From: Sulfurimonas sp.
GTDB lineage: Bacteria > Campylobacterota > Campylobacteria > Campylobacterales > Sulfurimonadaceae
Direction: 5' to 3'
NCBI GenBank assembly: GCA_016744115.1
Contig: JADGEZ010000006.1
Span: forward strand, 1-64,000
DNA length: 64,000 nt
Part shown: piece after piece, positions 49,570-60,585 of the stretch
How the letters are laid out: each line of letters begins with the position of its first letter
How positions within the stretch are numbered: the stretch's first letter is position 1
Program-made: the position numbers and the translations under genes
The notes under the pieces: generated by a model
The model's input: the letters and a program-made list of their open reading frames with translations, nothing else
Told to the model about the DNA's origin: nothing
Database searches by the model: none

Positions 49570-51306
49570 CTATTTTTTTAAAAATCCCATAGATTTTTCA
49601 GCATCAAAATTTGCATTTTTTTCTCTTGAAATTTCTTCAATAAAGTCTTTTTGTGAAAATATTACTTTTTCTTTTACTGCTACCTTATAGGCAGTATTTT
49701 TTATAATAAGATTTATTTGTCCACCTGTCAACGAGTATTTTGCTAACTCGCTTAAATCAATATCATTTGCGTAAGGTGCGGTAGCTGGAAGCATTAGTTC
49801 CCATAATTTAAATCTTTGTTTTTCATCTGGTTTTTTAAATTCTATCTTATAATTAAATCTTCTTGAAAAAGCCTTATCAATATTTTCTAATAAATTAGTT
49901 GTAGCTATGAGCATACCTTTAAAGTTTTCAATCTGTTCTAAAAATATATTTTGCATTTGATTGTGCATCTGATCTGAACCTGTAATGTTGCCACTTGACC
50001 TTGCACCTAAAAATTGGTCTGCTTCATTTAGTAACAGTATTGGTTCTGATTTTGTTTTTTCACACAAGTCATAAAAAGTATCAAAAATTTTGCGTACATT
50101 TTTCTCACTTTCCCCTACATACATAGAAAGAATTTTTGAACAATCAAAGGCTAATACCTGTCTTTTTAATGATTTTGCAAGTGAATAAGCAGTCATTGTC
50201 TTACCAGTTCCAGCTGACCCATAAAAAATTATTCTAGCATCTATCCCACTTTTTTTATCTTTGATTCCCCACTCAACAAGACGCAAGACTACTTCTTTAT
50301 CAACCTGTCTCATTAAATTTTCTAGTGTTTCTTGCGTTTTTTCGTGCAAGACTACATCTTCTAGTGAAGTTCTAGGCTCTATCAACTCAAATATATCTTG
50401 TTCTTCAATCAAGACATTAAGTTTTATTCGTCTTACTTTTTTATTTTTTTGTGGATGAATGATACTTTGAAGCACCTCATCAACTATAAAAAATGCACGA
50501 GATATTCCACCAAAAGGGTTTAACATCTCCTCATAGTCAATAATCCCTTCATTGATAAGATTAGAACCATCTTCAAGTAAAGAGCGATTTTTAATTCTCT
50601 CATATTCATCTAAAGATATAAGTTCTATAAGTGCATTCATCTCACGCAAAGAAGCATCTGTGGCACTATATTCTTCACGCAAAAGAGCGATAAAAATAAC
50701 CTGTTCTTTTATTTGCATCTTTTTTTGTTTAAAAAATTTGTCTAGTACTAGTTTTTCTGCCGTTTGAGACACTCTCTCTTCTATCCGTTTTTCAAGTAAG
50801 TTCAGCTTTGTTTTAACTCTATCAATTCCTAGAGAATGTTCATGAACATTTTGACGAATTTGACTCATTTTTTGATATAACTCTATTCTGAAAAATTGGT
50901 CTTGCAGATATTCTAAATGATCCCCGTAAGGTTTAATATCTGGTAAATCTGATTCTAGCGTTCCATACTGTAGAAGTTTTAAAAATGATGGAGATAAACC
51001 AATAGAAGAGTTTAAAAGTTCCAGTGGCGTTACCTCGGATATTTTTATAGGAGTAAAACTCTGTTGAAGTAACCATCCTAGTTCTAGTAAACTTTTTATA
51101 CGCTCCAAATACTGTAAAAATTGATACGCATCATCACCATATAAGTCTTGTAAAAGATTTAACACTAAAGTATCATCATCACCTTTTATATAATTTTTGG
51201 CTAAATGTTGCAATATCTTTGCTTCAATTACATTACATTTTAGATGTTCAAAGATACTTGATTTTTCAATATTTTTCGCTTTTAAAAAATTGACTAAACT
51301 TTGCAT
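49570..51306 (-). CDS. AAA+ ATPase
   Basis: Walker A GSAGTGKTM, ILLLNEADQFLGARSS, YVGESEKNVRKIF. Confidence 0.85.
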   Translation of the reverse strand: MQSLVNFLKAKNIEKSSIFEHLKCNVIEAKILQHLAKNYIKGDDDTLVLNLLQDLYGDDAYQFLQYLERIKSLLELGWLLQQSFTPIKISEVTPLELLNSSIGLSPSFLKLLQYGTLESDLPDIKPYGDHLEYLQDQFFRIELYQKMSQIRQNVHEHSLGIDRVKTKLNLLEKRIEERVSQTAEKLVLDKFFKQKKMQIKEQVIFIALLREEYSATDASLREMNALIELISLDEYERIKNRSLLEDGSNLINEGIIDYEEMLNPFGGISRAFFIVDEVLQSIIHPQKNKKVRRIKLNVLIEEQDIFELIEPRTSLEDVVLHEKTQETLENLMRQVDKEVVLRLVEWGIKDKKSGIDARIIFYGSAGTGKTMTAYSLAKSLKRQVLAFDCSKILSMYVGESEKNVRKIFDTFYDLCEKTKSEPILLLNEADQFLGARSSGNITGSDQMHNQMQNIFLEQIENFKGMLIATTNLLENIDKAFSRRFNYKIEFKKPDEKQRFKLWELMLPATAPYANDIDLSELAKYSLTGGQINLIIKNTAYKVAVKEKVIFSQKDFIEEISREKNANFDAEKSMGFLKK

Positions 51307-51316
51307 TTAAAACCTT

Positions 51317-52201
51317 TTATTTTATAAATGAATACAATAATTCTATCTCTTGTTTCCAAATAGTTTCATCAATAGTTTCTAAAACAAGTGGAATATCATC
51401 CATTCTTGAATCATTCATAATAAATCTAAACGCATCAAGTCCTATCTCGCCACATCCAAGTGAATGATGTCTATCTACCCTACTTCCAAGTGGCGGTTTA
51501 GAATCATTTATATGCATCCCCATTAAATACTTTGAACCTACTATAGCATCAAAATTTTCCCAAGTTTTATCATAAGTTTCACGAGTTCTTATGTCGTAAC
51601 CTGCTGTAAACATATGGCAAGTATCTATACAAACACCTACACGAGATTTATCTTCAATCTTGTCTATTATATATGCTAAATGCTCAAACTTATATCCTAG
51701 GTTTGTTCCTTGACCTGCCGTATTTTCTATAACTGCTTTTACATTACTTGTTTTATCAAGTGCAAAATTTATAGATTCTGCTATTAAGTCAAGGCATTCA
51801 TTTTCTGTTTTTTCTACAAACTCAGTATCTTTTTTCTGGGCGGCTTTAAATTTAACTAAATGACTTCCTGGGTGAAAGTTAAGCCTATCTAGTCCTAATA
51901 TCTCACATCTTTGAAGCTCATCTATAAAGGCTACTCTACTTTTTTCCAACTTCTCCGTGTCAGGATTCCCCAAGTTTATGAGGTAAGAATCATGAGGAAG
52001 AATATGCTTAGGCAGTATCCCACTCTTTTCTAAGTTCTCAAACCAAGTATCTATAGTCTTAGTATCCAAAGGTTTGGCATCCCATCTTTTTTGATTTTTA
52101 GTAAAAAGAGCAAAAGCTTTTGCTCCAATTTCCTCCGCATTTTTAACTGCATTAAAAACTCCACCACTCGCACTCGTATGTGCTCCTACAAATTTATTCA
52201 C
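51317..52201 (-). CDS. nfo: Endonuclease IV
   Basis: [39 protein letters not shown]. Confidence 0.95.
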   Translation of the reverse strand: MNKFVGAHTSASGGVFNAVKNAEEIGAKAFALFTKNQKRWDAKPLDTKTIDTWFENLEKSGILPKHILPHDSYLINLGNPDTEKLEKSRVAFIDELQRCEILGLDRLNFHPGSHLVKFKAAQKKDTEFVEKTENECLDLIAESINFALDKTSNVKAVIENTAGQGTNLGYKFEHLAYIIDKIEDKSRVGVCIDTCHMFTAGYDIRTRETYDKTWENFDAIVGSKYLMGMHINDSKPPLGSRVDRHHSLGCGEIGLDAFRFIMNDSRMDDIPLVLETIDETIWKQEIELLYSFIK

Positions 52202-52665
52202 TTTATATCCTTGATTTTAAATATTATTTTGTTTTTTACATCTTTAAAGAAAATCTCTTTTGGATTAACTCTATACATTATGTCTACTGATTTTGTACTT
52301 ATTTTTTGTGTAAAACCATCTTCTGTTATAATCTTATTTTTAGCATCATATATCTCATTACCTAACAGTATATTTTGAAGTATATCATCGGGATAAGAAG
52401 ACGAAAGGTAGTCACTATTAAATCCACTTTTACTCATGCAGCCTTCGCTTGTACAAATCAAATGATTAATAGTAAATTTTTCTATTGGCTTGCCAGCTAC
52501 AAACAACTCTAACTCAATCGCCTTATCAGAACTACGAATATATCCAACATCCGCAAACTTCATCTTTAAAGATTTGATGATAATAATTTTAGTCTGCGTA
52601 ATTTCATAGTTTTTAATACTACATCCACTTATAAATAGCGTTAAAATCAATAGTATATGTTTCAT
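52198..52665 (-). CDS. Putative lipoprotein
   Basis: N-terminal LFISGCSIK lipobox. Confidence 0.6.
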   Translation of the reverse strand: MKHILLILTLFISGCSIKNYEITQTKIIIIKSLKMKFADVGYIRSSDKAIELELFVAGKPIEKFTINHLICTSEGCMSKSGFNSDYLSSSYPDDILQNILLGNEIYDAKNKIITEDGFTQKISTKSVDIMYRVNPKEIFFKDVKNKIIFKIKDIK

Positions 52666-52726
52666 ATATGAATTGTATCGAGATTTTATAAAATATTTTT
52701 TATGCTATACTGTTGTTTTAAATCAA

Positions 52727-53101
52727 GGGGACGATTTGGCTTCGACTGGAGTTGGTGGTCTATGATTGCATGTCGGACTGAGCATCTCCGTTATACGGCT
52801 CATAATTGCTTAAACGCAAACAATACAAATTACCGCCCAGCTTACGCAGTAGCATAAGTTTTACCCCCTCTTAGAGGACGGGCTGCTTCACCTATGGACT
52901 CTAGATAAATAGGACTCGAAGTATAACCCTTATGTAGATATATACAGAGTGTGTCTCGCCTTTGTATGAATTTAGAGGCTCGTTTTGTGTAGCTTTGCAA
53001 GTTGTGTGAAGCAAAATTAAATTTTAACAACTTCTCTAAACATGTAGATGTCACAGAAACCCAACTTTAGGACTGCGGTTCGATCCCGCACGTCTCCACC
53101 A
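52727..53101 (+). ncRNA. ssrA: Transfer-messenger RNA
   Basis: 5' GGGGACGATTTGGCTTCGAC; tag ORF 52816-52857 ANNTNYRPAYAVA*; 3' GGTTCGATCCCGCACGTCTCCACCA pairs with the 5' end. Confidence 0.97.
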
Positions 53102-53358
53102 TGACTCAATCTAAAATACTCCAAATCAATCTAACAAACCCTTAAATAACAGACTTTTTATGAAAAATCACTCTAATGTAATCTAAGTTATACTATAGTA
53201 AACTAATCTTTTTAGGGATAGATTTAGGGATTCATTATAATTTACTTTAAGCCACATTTTTGATATAGTTGATATAATTTTAGACATAAGTTGAATCTCT
53301 TTTTTGTGAATATTATTTCAACTACTTAAACAATTGAATTCATTATTTTTTTGTAAAT

Positions 53359-53931
53359 TTGCAAGTGGCTCTCATAATGAATAACATAATTTTAAAAAAC
53401 TATTTACTTCTAACAGAAGATGAAAATAAAAATATTTTAGAAATAAGAAATTCTAAAAACATTAGATTAGCATCACTAAATGAAGATATAATTACCTTTG
53501 AAAATCATTTAAAATGGATAGAAAATAATAAAAAAGACAATGCAAATAGATACTATGCAGTATTTGAGGGAAATGATATAGTCGGAGCAATTTACATAAC
53601 TGGAATTAATACCATTAGAAATACTTGTTCTTGGGGTTTGTATTTTAAAAAAAATATTAATATCTTTACTTCATCAATTTGCACCTATTTGATTATACAA
53701 AAGATATTTTATGAATTAAAAATAAATACACTTCATTTAAAAGTAAAAAAAGACAACATTGCTGCATATAAATTTGACACAAGTTTTGGTTTTAAAAAGT
53801 ATGATGAACGAAATGAACAATATTTCATGTATATGAATAAAATAATGTGGAATGATAAAAAAAACACTTCTTCGTTTACTATATTACTAAAGAAAATAGA
53901 AAAAATACACTATAAATTTATAGAGGGATAA
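53359..53931 (+). CDS. GNAT acetyltransferase (PseH-like)
   Basis: GNAT-type layout: HLKWIENNKKDNANRYYAVFEGNDIVGAIYI; translation may start at an internal ATG. Confidence 0.6.
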   Translation: MQVALIMNNIILKNYLLLTEDENKNILEIRNSKNIRLASLNEDIITFENHLKWIENNKKDNANRYYAVFEGNDIVGAIYITGINTIRNTCSWGLYFKKNINIFTSSICTYLIIQKIFYELKINTLHLKVKKDNIAAYKFDTSFGFKKYDERNEQYFMYMNKIMWNDKKNTSSFTILLKKIEKIHYKFIEG

Positions 53932-53934
53932 TAA

Positions 53935-54192
53935 ATGAACATAGAAAAAACAATAGAAAAAATATTTTTTGAGGTCTTAGAACAAACAGATAGTAAGTTA
54001 CTTGTTGATACACTTCATGATGATGTACTATTGCTTGAGAGTGGTCTTGATTCTTTAGGATTTGCGATTTTAGTCGCTACATTAGAAGATGAATTGGATT
54101 ATGACCCTTTTTCTATGATGAAAAATGCAATTTATCCTTCAACTTATGGAGAATTTGTAAGAATTTATAAAGAGATGTATCCAAAGAAATGA
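53935..54192 (+). CDS. Acyl carrier protein
   Basis: ESGLDSLGFAILVATLEDELDYDPF phosphopantetheine-site context. Confidence 0.85.
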   Translation: MNIEKTIEKIFFEVLEQTDSKLLVDTLHDDVLLLESGLDSLGFAILVATLEDELDYDPFSMMKNAIYPSTYGEFVRIYKEMYPKK

Positions 54193-55523
54193 TAACAAAG
54201 AAGTCTATTTTAACTGAAATATTAACTATTCCTAAAAATAGATTAGCTTTAGTTTCAAAAACTAGAGAAATTTCTTATAAAGATATAGTAACAATTTATG
54301 AGAAAAATAAAGAATTAATTTCTTCTTTAGAAAATAAATGTATCGCTATACATTCATCAAAAAGAGAAGATTTAGCCCTTTTATTAGCGATTTTGGATGG
54401 AAATACTAAAAGAATAGTATTTATACCAGAAGATATACAAAAAAAGTATTTAGAAAAATATTATACGCAGGCTCATGTTCATTATGAAGTAAGCTTAGAT
54501 AATGATATTTTAAAATTAAAAATCATTCTTAATACTGATATAAAATTATTAAATGAAAATACTGAGTGGATAATTCCTACATCAGGAACAACAAGTTCTC
54601 CAAAATTAATATCTCATACTTTTGATAGTTTAACCACAACAGTAAAGAAAAATATCCAAGAAGGAGATTCTTTTATATGGGGATTAACATTTGATATATA
54701 TAGATTTTCAGGAATTCAGGTATTTTTACAATCAATATTAAGTGGTTCAAGGTTAATCATCAGTGAGAGTAATTTTTCAATAGATGAAACTATTAATCTT
54801 TTTGCAAATAATTCCTGTAATATAATCTCTGCAACACCATCTTTTTGGCGTAAAGTTCTTATGTCCCCAGCATCCTCAAACTTATGTATTTCAAATATTA
54901 CCTTAGGTGGAGAGATTTCAGATCAGACTATATTGGATGCATTAATCAGAAGATTTCCCGAGGCTAAAATAGTACATATTTATGCTTCTACTGAAGTAGG
55001 TGTTGGCTTTTGCGTCAATGACAAAAAAGGAGGCTTTCCTTTAGCGTATGTAATAAAGGGGATCAAAGAGGTACAAATAAAGATTATAGATAACTTACTA
55101 TTTATTAAATCCAATAAAAAAATACAATATTATTTATCTAAGGATAACATGTATAATGATCAAGGTTTTATAAATACAGGCGATCTAGTAGAAATTAGAA
55201 ATGATAGAGTTTATTTTAAAGGGAGAGAATCTGGTTCTATTAATGTGGGAGGCAACAAAGTGCATCCTGAAGAAGTGGAATTTCTTATATTGAAATCTGG
55301 CTTAGTCAATGAAGTAAAAGTATATGCAAAAAAGAACTCAATGATGGGTAATTTAGTTTATGCAGATATAGTGTTATCTAATCAAAAGCAAGATGAAAAA
55401 GTAATAAAAAAGCTTTTGTTTAAATACTGTAATAATAATCTTGATAGTTTTAAAGTACCCGCAATGATTAAAATCTTAAAATCTATAGATATCACTAACA
55501 GTGGTAAAATAAAAAGGAATTAA
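54189..55523 (+). CDS. AMP-dependent acyl ligase
   Basis: PTSGTTSSPKLISHT, YASTEVG, GRESGSINVGGNKVHPEEVE. Confidence 0.85.
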   Translation: MITKKSILTEILTIPKNRLALVSKTREISYKDIVTIYEKNKELISSLENKCIAIHSSKREDLALLLAILDGNTKRIVFIPEDIQKKYLEKYYTQAHVHYEVSLDNDILKLKIILNTDIKLLNENTEWIIPTSGTTSSPKLISHTFDSLTTTVKKNIQEGDSFIWGLTFDIYRFSGIQVFLQSILSGSRLIISESNFSIDETINLFANNSCNIISATPSFWRKVLMSPASSNLCISNITLGGEISDQTILDALIRRFPEAKIVHIYASTEVGVGFCVNDKKGGFPLAYVIKGIKEVQIKIIDNLLFIKSNKKIQYYLSKDNMYNDQGFINTGDLVEIRNDRVYFKGRESGSINVGGNKVHPEEVEFLILKSGLVNEVKVYAKKNSMMGNLVYADIVLSNQKQDEKVIKKLLFKYCNNNLDSFKVPAMIKILKSIDITNSGKIKRN

Positions 55524-55524
55524 T

Positions 55525-56247
55525 ATGAACCTTGTAATAGTAACTGGGGCTTCAAAAGGATTAGGTCTCTCAATTTGTAAGAACCTTTTAAAAAATAATT
55601 ATAAAATAATTGCTATTTCAAGAACTAAAAGTAAACAATTTATAGAACTAATGGAAAAATATAATGAGCAACTATTTTTTAAAGAATATGACTTTAATGA
55701 TATAGAAAATATCAAACATTTAGTAAAAGATATTAAAAAAGAGTTTGGTACTATTTATGGACTCATTAATAATGCAGCGGTAGGTTTTGATGGTGTACTA
55801 GGAACTATGCATGAAAGCGATATTTCCCAACTCATTAGAGTTAATACAGAAGCCCCCATTATATTGACTAAATATATATCAAGAGCAATGTTAGTCAAAC
55901 AAAAAGGCAGAATTATAAATATAAGTTCAATTATCGCATCAACAGGTTTTAATGGTTTATCAGTTTATGCGGCAACAAAAGCTGCATTAAGTGGTTTTAC
56001 AAAATCACTTTGTAGAGAATTAGGAAAAGCAAATATCACTGTAAATACTATATCCCCTGGTTATATGAGTACAGATATGACAAGTTCTTTACAAGGGGAT
56101 AAATTAGAAACTATAAAAAGAAGAAGTCCTTTGGGAGATTTAGCACAAGTTGAAGATGTTGCATCAATGGTAAATTATATACTAAGCCCTGATGCTAAAA
56201 ATATAACTGGAGCTAATTTTACAATCGATGCGGGAAGTACGGCTTAA
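55525..56247 (+). CDS. SDR oxidoreductase, 3-oxoacyl-ACP reductase-like
   Basis: TGASKGLG, NISSIIASTG...YAATKAALSGFTK. Confidence 0.85.
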   Translation: MNLVIVTGASKGLGLSICKNLLKNNYKIIAISRTKSKQFIELMEKYNEQLFFKEYDFNDIENIKHLVKDIKKEFGTIYGLINNAAVGFDGVLGTMHESDISQLIRVNTEAPIILTKYISRAMLVKQKGRIINISSIIASTGFNGLSVYAATKAALSGFTKSLCRELGKANITVNTISPGYMSTDMTSSLQGDKLETIKRRSPLGDLAQVEDVASMVNYILSPDAKNITGANFTIDAGSTA

Positions 56248-56284
56248 TGTTTGAAATAAAAATAAGTGATGGAGGAGTAATTAT

Positions 56285-57361
56285 ATGGTAAATATCACAA
56301 AAACATATCTACCAAATAAAAAAAAATATAAAGAATATGTGGATGAGATATATAATAGTGGCTGGATAACAAATAATGGTCCCTTAGTACAAAGACTTGA
56401 AAAAAGACTTGAAAAATATCTCGGTGTTAAAAACATAATCTTGGTTTCAAATGGTACTTCAGCTTTAGAAATTGCATATAGAACACTTGATATAAGGGAT
56501 TCCGCACTCACGACACCGTTTTCATTTGTAGCGACTACAAGCTCATTGGTTACAAATGGTATCAAAGCAATTTTTGTAGACATAGATGAAAAAACACTTA
56601 ATCTTGATAGTGAAAAAATAGAGAGATTTATAACTAAACACACAAGTGCAATAGTTCCTGTACATGTATTTGGAAACCCTTGTGATGTAGAACAAATCGC
56701 AAAAATCGCAAATAAATATAATCTAAAAGTAGTCTATGACGCGGCTCATGCTTTTGATGTAAAATATAAAGGTCAATCTATATTAAACTACGGAGATATA
56801 TCTACTCTTAGTTTTCATGCAACGAAACTTTTTCATACTATAGAAGGTGGTGCTTTGGTTATCAATGATGATAAATTAGCACAGAAGGCTAGGTATCTTA
56901 TAAACTTTGGAATAGAAAACCCTGAGTCTATTCCTTATCTAGGAACAAATGCAAAGATGAATGAGTTTGAAGCGGCTATGGGCTTGTGTATACTCGATGA
57001 TATAGCAGAAATAAAATCAAAAAGAAAAGATGTTGTACTTTACTATAAAAAAGAATTAGATGGTATCCTTAGGTTTCAAGAACAAAATAAAAACTCAAAT
57101 CAAAATTATAGTTATTTTCCAGTAATCTTTAAGAATGAAGAAGAGCTTAAAAGAGTACAAAAAGCTTTAAACGATGAGTTAATCTTTCCAAGAAGATATT
57201 TTTATCCATCACTTGATTCTTTAGATTATATAGAACCAAAACAAAATATGCCAATATCAAGGGATATATCAAAAAGAATCCTTGCTTTGCCTCTATACCC
57301 TGATTTAGAAAAAGAGATACAAGAACTTATAATAAAAACTATAAAAGAAAATATACAATGA
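56285..57361 (+). CDS. DegT/DnrJ/EryC1 aminotransferase
   Basis: YDAAHAFD, LSFHATKLFHTIEGGALV, GTNAKMNEFEAAMGL. Confidence 0.92.
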   Translation: MVNITKTYLPNKKKYKEYVDEIYNSGWITNNGPLVQRLEKRLEKYLGVKNIILVSNGTSALEIAYRTLDIRDSALTTPFSFVATTSSLVTNGIKAIFVDIDEKTLNLDSEKIERFITKHTSAIVPVHVFGNPCDVEQIAKIANKYNLKVVYDAAHAFDVKYKGQSILNYGDISTLSFHATKLFHTIEGGALVINDDKLAQKARYLINFGIENPESIPYLGTNAKMNEFEAAMGLCILDDIAEIKSKRKDVVLYYKKELDGILRFQEQNKNSNQNYSYFPVIFKNEEELKRVQKALNDELIFPRRYFYPSLDSLDYIEPKQNMPISRDISKRILALPLYPDLEKEIQELIIKTIKENIQ

Positions 57362-58059
57362 CCATCGCAATTATGCAACCATATTTATTCCCCTATATAG
57401 GATATTGGCAACTGATAAATGCTGTTGATACTTTTGTTTTATATGATAATATTGAATTTTCTAAAAAAGGATGGTTTCATAGAAACAATATCTTATTAAA
57501 TAAGCAAAAAACTCTATTTTCAATCCCTTTAAAAAAAGATTCTGATAGTTTGGATGTAAGGAATAGATTTATTTCAAATGAAGCAGACAAACAGATTACT
57601 AAGATTCTAGCACAAATAGAAAATAGTTATAAAAAAGCACCCTATTTTAATGATATATTTCCCTTGATTAAAACTATTTTCATGTATAATGAAAAGAATT
57701 TATTTCAATATATTTATAACTCAATAATTTTACTATGTGAATATCTTGATATAAAAACAACTATAGTTATCTCTTCAACTATTGATATTAATCATAATCT
57801 AAAATCGCAAGAAAAAGTCATAGCTATAAATATAGCCCTAAATTCCACTCAATATATAAATCCAATAGGTGGAAGAGAACTATATGATAATCAAGTATTT
57901 CAAAAAGAAAATATACAGTTAAACTTTTTAGAATCAGATGTTCCAGTATATAAGCAATTTGATAATGACTTTATGCCATACCTTTGTATTATTGATATTT
58001 TGATGTTTAATAGCATAGAAGATGTTAAGAAGATGTTATCAGAATATGAGATGAAATAG
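57358..58059 (+). CDS. WbqC family protein
   Basis: MTIAIMQPYLFPYIGYWQLINAVDTFVLYDN. Confidence 0.9.
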   Translation: MTIAIMQPYLFPYIGYWQLINAVDTFVLYDNIEFSKKGWFHRNNILLNKQKTLFSIPLKKDSDSLDVRNRFISNEADKQITKILAQIENSYKKAPYFNDIFPLIKTIFMYNEKNLFQYIYNSIILLCEYLDIKTTIVISSTIDINHNLKSQEKVIAINIALNSTQYINPIGGRELYDNQVFQKENIQLNFLESDVPVYKQFDNDFMPYLCIIDILMFNSIEDVKKMLSEYEMK

Positions 58060-58067
58060 GATTAAAA

Positions 58068-58784
58068 ATGCATAAACACTTAGATAAACATTTAAAAGCA
58101 TATACAGGAGATAATTTATACGATTTTGATAATACGATTCTGTTAAATTGGTATTCAAAAAGAATAGTAGAACTATCTAATTCTAATGAATCACTATTGG
58201 AATTAGGTTTGGGACATGGTTTTACTGCATTAAACTTTTCAATTTATTTTGAAAAGCATCTTATTTTAGATGGTTCAAAAGATATTATTGAAAATTTTAA
58301 AGCTAAATATCCAAGCTTTAAATCTAATATATGTGAAACATACTTTGAAGCTTTTCAAACAAAAGAGAGATTTGATTTGATTGTTATGGGCTTTATTTTA
58401 GAGCATGTTGATGAACCAGTTAAAATTATGAAATACTATAAACAATTTTTAAATCCTAAGGGTAGAATGTTTTTATCAGTTCCAAATGCTGAAGTTATGA
58501 ATAGAAAACTAGGTGAACTATCAGGACTGTTAGAAGATATTACTGAATTATCAGAAAACGATATTTTACTTGGACATAAAAGATATTATACGAAAAAAAC
58601 ATTTATAGATGATATTCATTTGGCTGAACTAGAAGTTATAAGTATAGAGGGGATATATCTTAAACCATTCACTACAAAACAGATGATAAGTTTAGATTTA
58701 AAGGAAAATATAATTGACTCATTGTGTAAACTAGGAGTTCAATATCCAGAATTATCTTGCGGAATTTTGGTGGAAGTAAAATGA
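58068..58784 (+). CDS. Class I SAM-dependent methyltransferase
   Basis: LLELGLGHGFTALNF, GFILEHVDEPVKIM. Confidence 0.8.
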   Translation: MHKHLDKHLKAYTGDNLYDFDNTILLNWYSKRIVELSNSNESLLELGLGHGFTALNFSIYFEKHLILDGSKDIIENFKAKYPSFKSNICETYFEAFQTKERFDLIVMGFILEHVDEPVKIMKYYKQFLNPKGRMFLSVPNAEVMNRKLGELSGLLEDITELSENDILLGHKRYYTKKTFIDDIHLAELEVISIEGIYLKPFTTKQMISLDLKENIIDSLCKLGVQYPELSCGILVEVK

Positions 58785-59623
58785 AAATACTAATTATAGG
58801 TGGAACTTCAGCCTTGTCTATCTCTTTGATAAAAGTTTTGAAAAAAGAGCATACTTTAATAACAGCTGGAAGAAAAAACTGTGACCTATATCTTGATTTA
58901 AATAAAGATATTGATATTCGGAATTTTCCAAAAGATATTAATGCTGTCATACATGTTGCAGCCTCATTTGGAGGACAAACATATCTAAATTTTAAAGATG
59001 CAATTAGTGCTAATGTACTGGGTACTTTAAGAATATGTCAAATAACTAAAGAATTGAATATAAAACATTTAACTCTTATTTCTAGTATGTCTGTCTGTCT
59101 GTCTGTCTCTTCTCCTTATTACACACAATATGCTTTAACTAAAAAACAATCAGAAGAAATCGCAATATTATTTAGTAAAGAAAATAATATTAACTTGACT
59201 ATATTAAGACCATCTCAAATATATGGCAATGATAAAAGTTTTGCTAGAAATCAACCTTTCTTTTATCATATGCTAGAAAAAGCAAAGAATGGCGAAGATA
59301 TTTACATATATGGTAATCATGATGCATTAAGAAATTATATCTATGTTGAAGATTTGAATGAAATAATTGTACGAGTTATAAATAAAAAAATACTTGGTAT
59401 ATTTTATTGTGGAACAATGAAAGATGTGAGTTATTCGCAAATTGGAAAATCTGCCCATATTATTTATGGAAATGGTGGAGAAATTAAATTTTTAAGAGAT
59501 AAGGATGATATACCAGATAATATTTTTAATAAAGATAATGATTTATATGAAAAAATTAACTACTATCCAAATACAAGTATTGAAAAAGGTATTAAAAATA
59601 TACTTACGCAAGGGAAAATATGA
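58781..59623 (+). CDS. NAD-dependent epimerase/dehydratase
   Basis: MKILIIGGTSALS, ALTKKQSEE, LRPSQIYG; ATG at 58781 overlaps the upstream stop. Confidence 0.8.
   Translation: MKILIIGGTSALSISLIKVLKKEHTLITAGRKNCDLYLDLNKDIDIRNFPKDINAVIHVAASFGGQTYLNFKDAISANVLGTLRICQITKELNIKHLTLISSMSVCLSVSSPYYTQYALTKKQSEEIAILFSKENNINLTILRPSQIYGNDKSFARNQPFFYHMLEKAKNGEDIYIYGNHDALRNYIYVEDLNEIIVRVINKKILGIFYCGTMKDVSYSQIGKSAHIIYGNGGEIKFLRDKDDIPDNIFNKDNDLYEKINYYPNTSIEKGIKNILTQGKI
59089..59108. repeat. Tetranucleotide tract (GTCT)5 in CDS
   Basis: Five consecutive GTCT units inside the epimerase ORF. Confidence 0.9.
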
Positions 59624-60585
59624 AAAATATTCTTGTTTCAGGGGCTAGTGGAATTGTAGGCTACGGTATTTTAAAGTCATTAAGAATGAGTAAAGAAAAA
59701 TATCACCTTATTGGAACTTCTATATATGAAGATTCAATAGCAGAAGCATTTTGTGATTTATTTATAAAAACTATACCCACAAGTGATGATAATTATATAA
59801 ATTGGCTTATTTCTACTATAGAAAAAAATAAAATTGATTTAATAATTCCTGGTATTGAAATAGATATGAAAGTTTGGAATAAAAATAGAGAAACGATTCA
59901 ACAAACAGGTGTTGAACTTTTACTAAATAAAAGTTCTTTGATTGAATTGTGTACCGATAAATGGAAATTTTATGAATATATGGAAGAACATACTATTTCA
60001 TATTCTATTAAAAGTTCTCTAGTATGTGATTATGAAAATCTAGTCAAAAATTTAGGAAAAACTTTATTAGTTAAACCTCGGTGTGGGTTTGGTTCACAAG
60101 GAATAGTTAAAATAGAAGATGAAAAAACTTTTAATTTATCTCAAAAAGATATTGGTACAAACTTAATGGTTCAAGAATATGTAGGATCGGATGATGAAGA
60201 ATACTCTTGTTCTGCATTTTGTGACGGAGAAGGTTCTTTTATAAGTTTAATGATATTAAAAAGAAAACTATCTAAAGATGGTTTTACTGAAAAAGCATTA
60301 GTTGTTGAAGACAATTCAATTTACCTTGCAATATCTGATTTATGTAAACATTTTAAACCATTAGGACCAACAAATTTTCAGTTTAGAAAATGTTCAAATA
60401 ATGAACTCAAATTATTAGAAATAAATCCTAGAATATCTTCATCGACCTCAATAAGAAGTGCTTTTGGTTTTAATGAGTCGATTATGTCTGTTGAATTTTT
60501 TCTTGATAAGAGGAAACTAAAAAAACAAATAACTAAAAAAGGTAGAGCAATTCGCTATACAGAGGATTTTATATTTTATGAATAA
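59620..60585 (+). CDS. ATP-grasp protein
   Basis: LLVKPRCGFGSQGIVKI, LKLLEINPRISSS. Confidence 0.8.
   Translation: MKNILVSGASGIVGYGILKSLRMSKEKYHLIGTSIYEDSIAEAFCDLFIKTIPTSDDNYINWLISTIEKNKIDLIIPGIEIDMKVWNKNRETIQQTGVELLLNKSSLIELCTDKWKFYEYMEEHTISYSIKSSLVCDYENLVKNLGKTLLVKPRCGFGSQGIVKIEDEKTFNLSQKDIGTNLMVQEYVGSDDEEYSCSAFCDGEGSFISLMILKRKLSKDGFTEKALVVEDNSIYLAISDLCKHFKPLGPTNFQFRKCSNNELKLLEINPRISSSTSIRSAFGFNESIMSVEFFLDKRKLKKQITKKGRAIRYTEDFIFYE

Noticed and set aside
52842-53054. 70-aa minus-strand ORF in the ORF track
   Set aside because: It lies antisense inside tmRNA (52727-53101).
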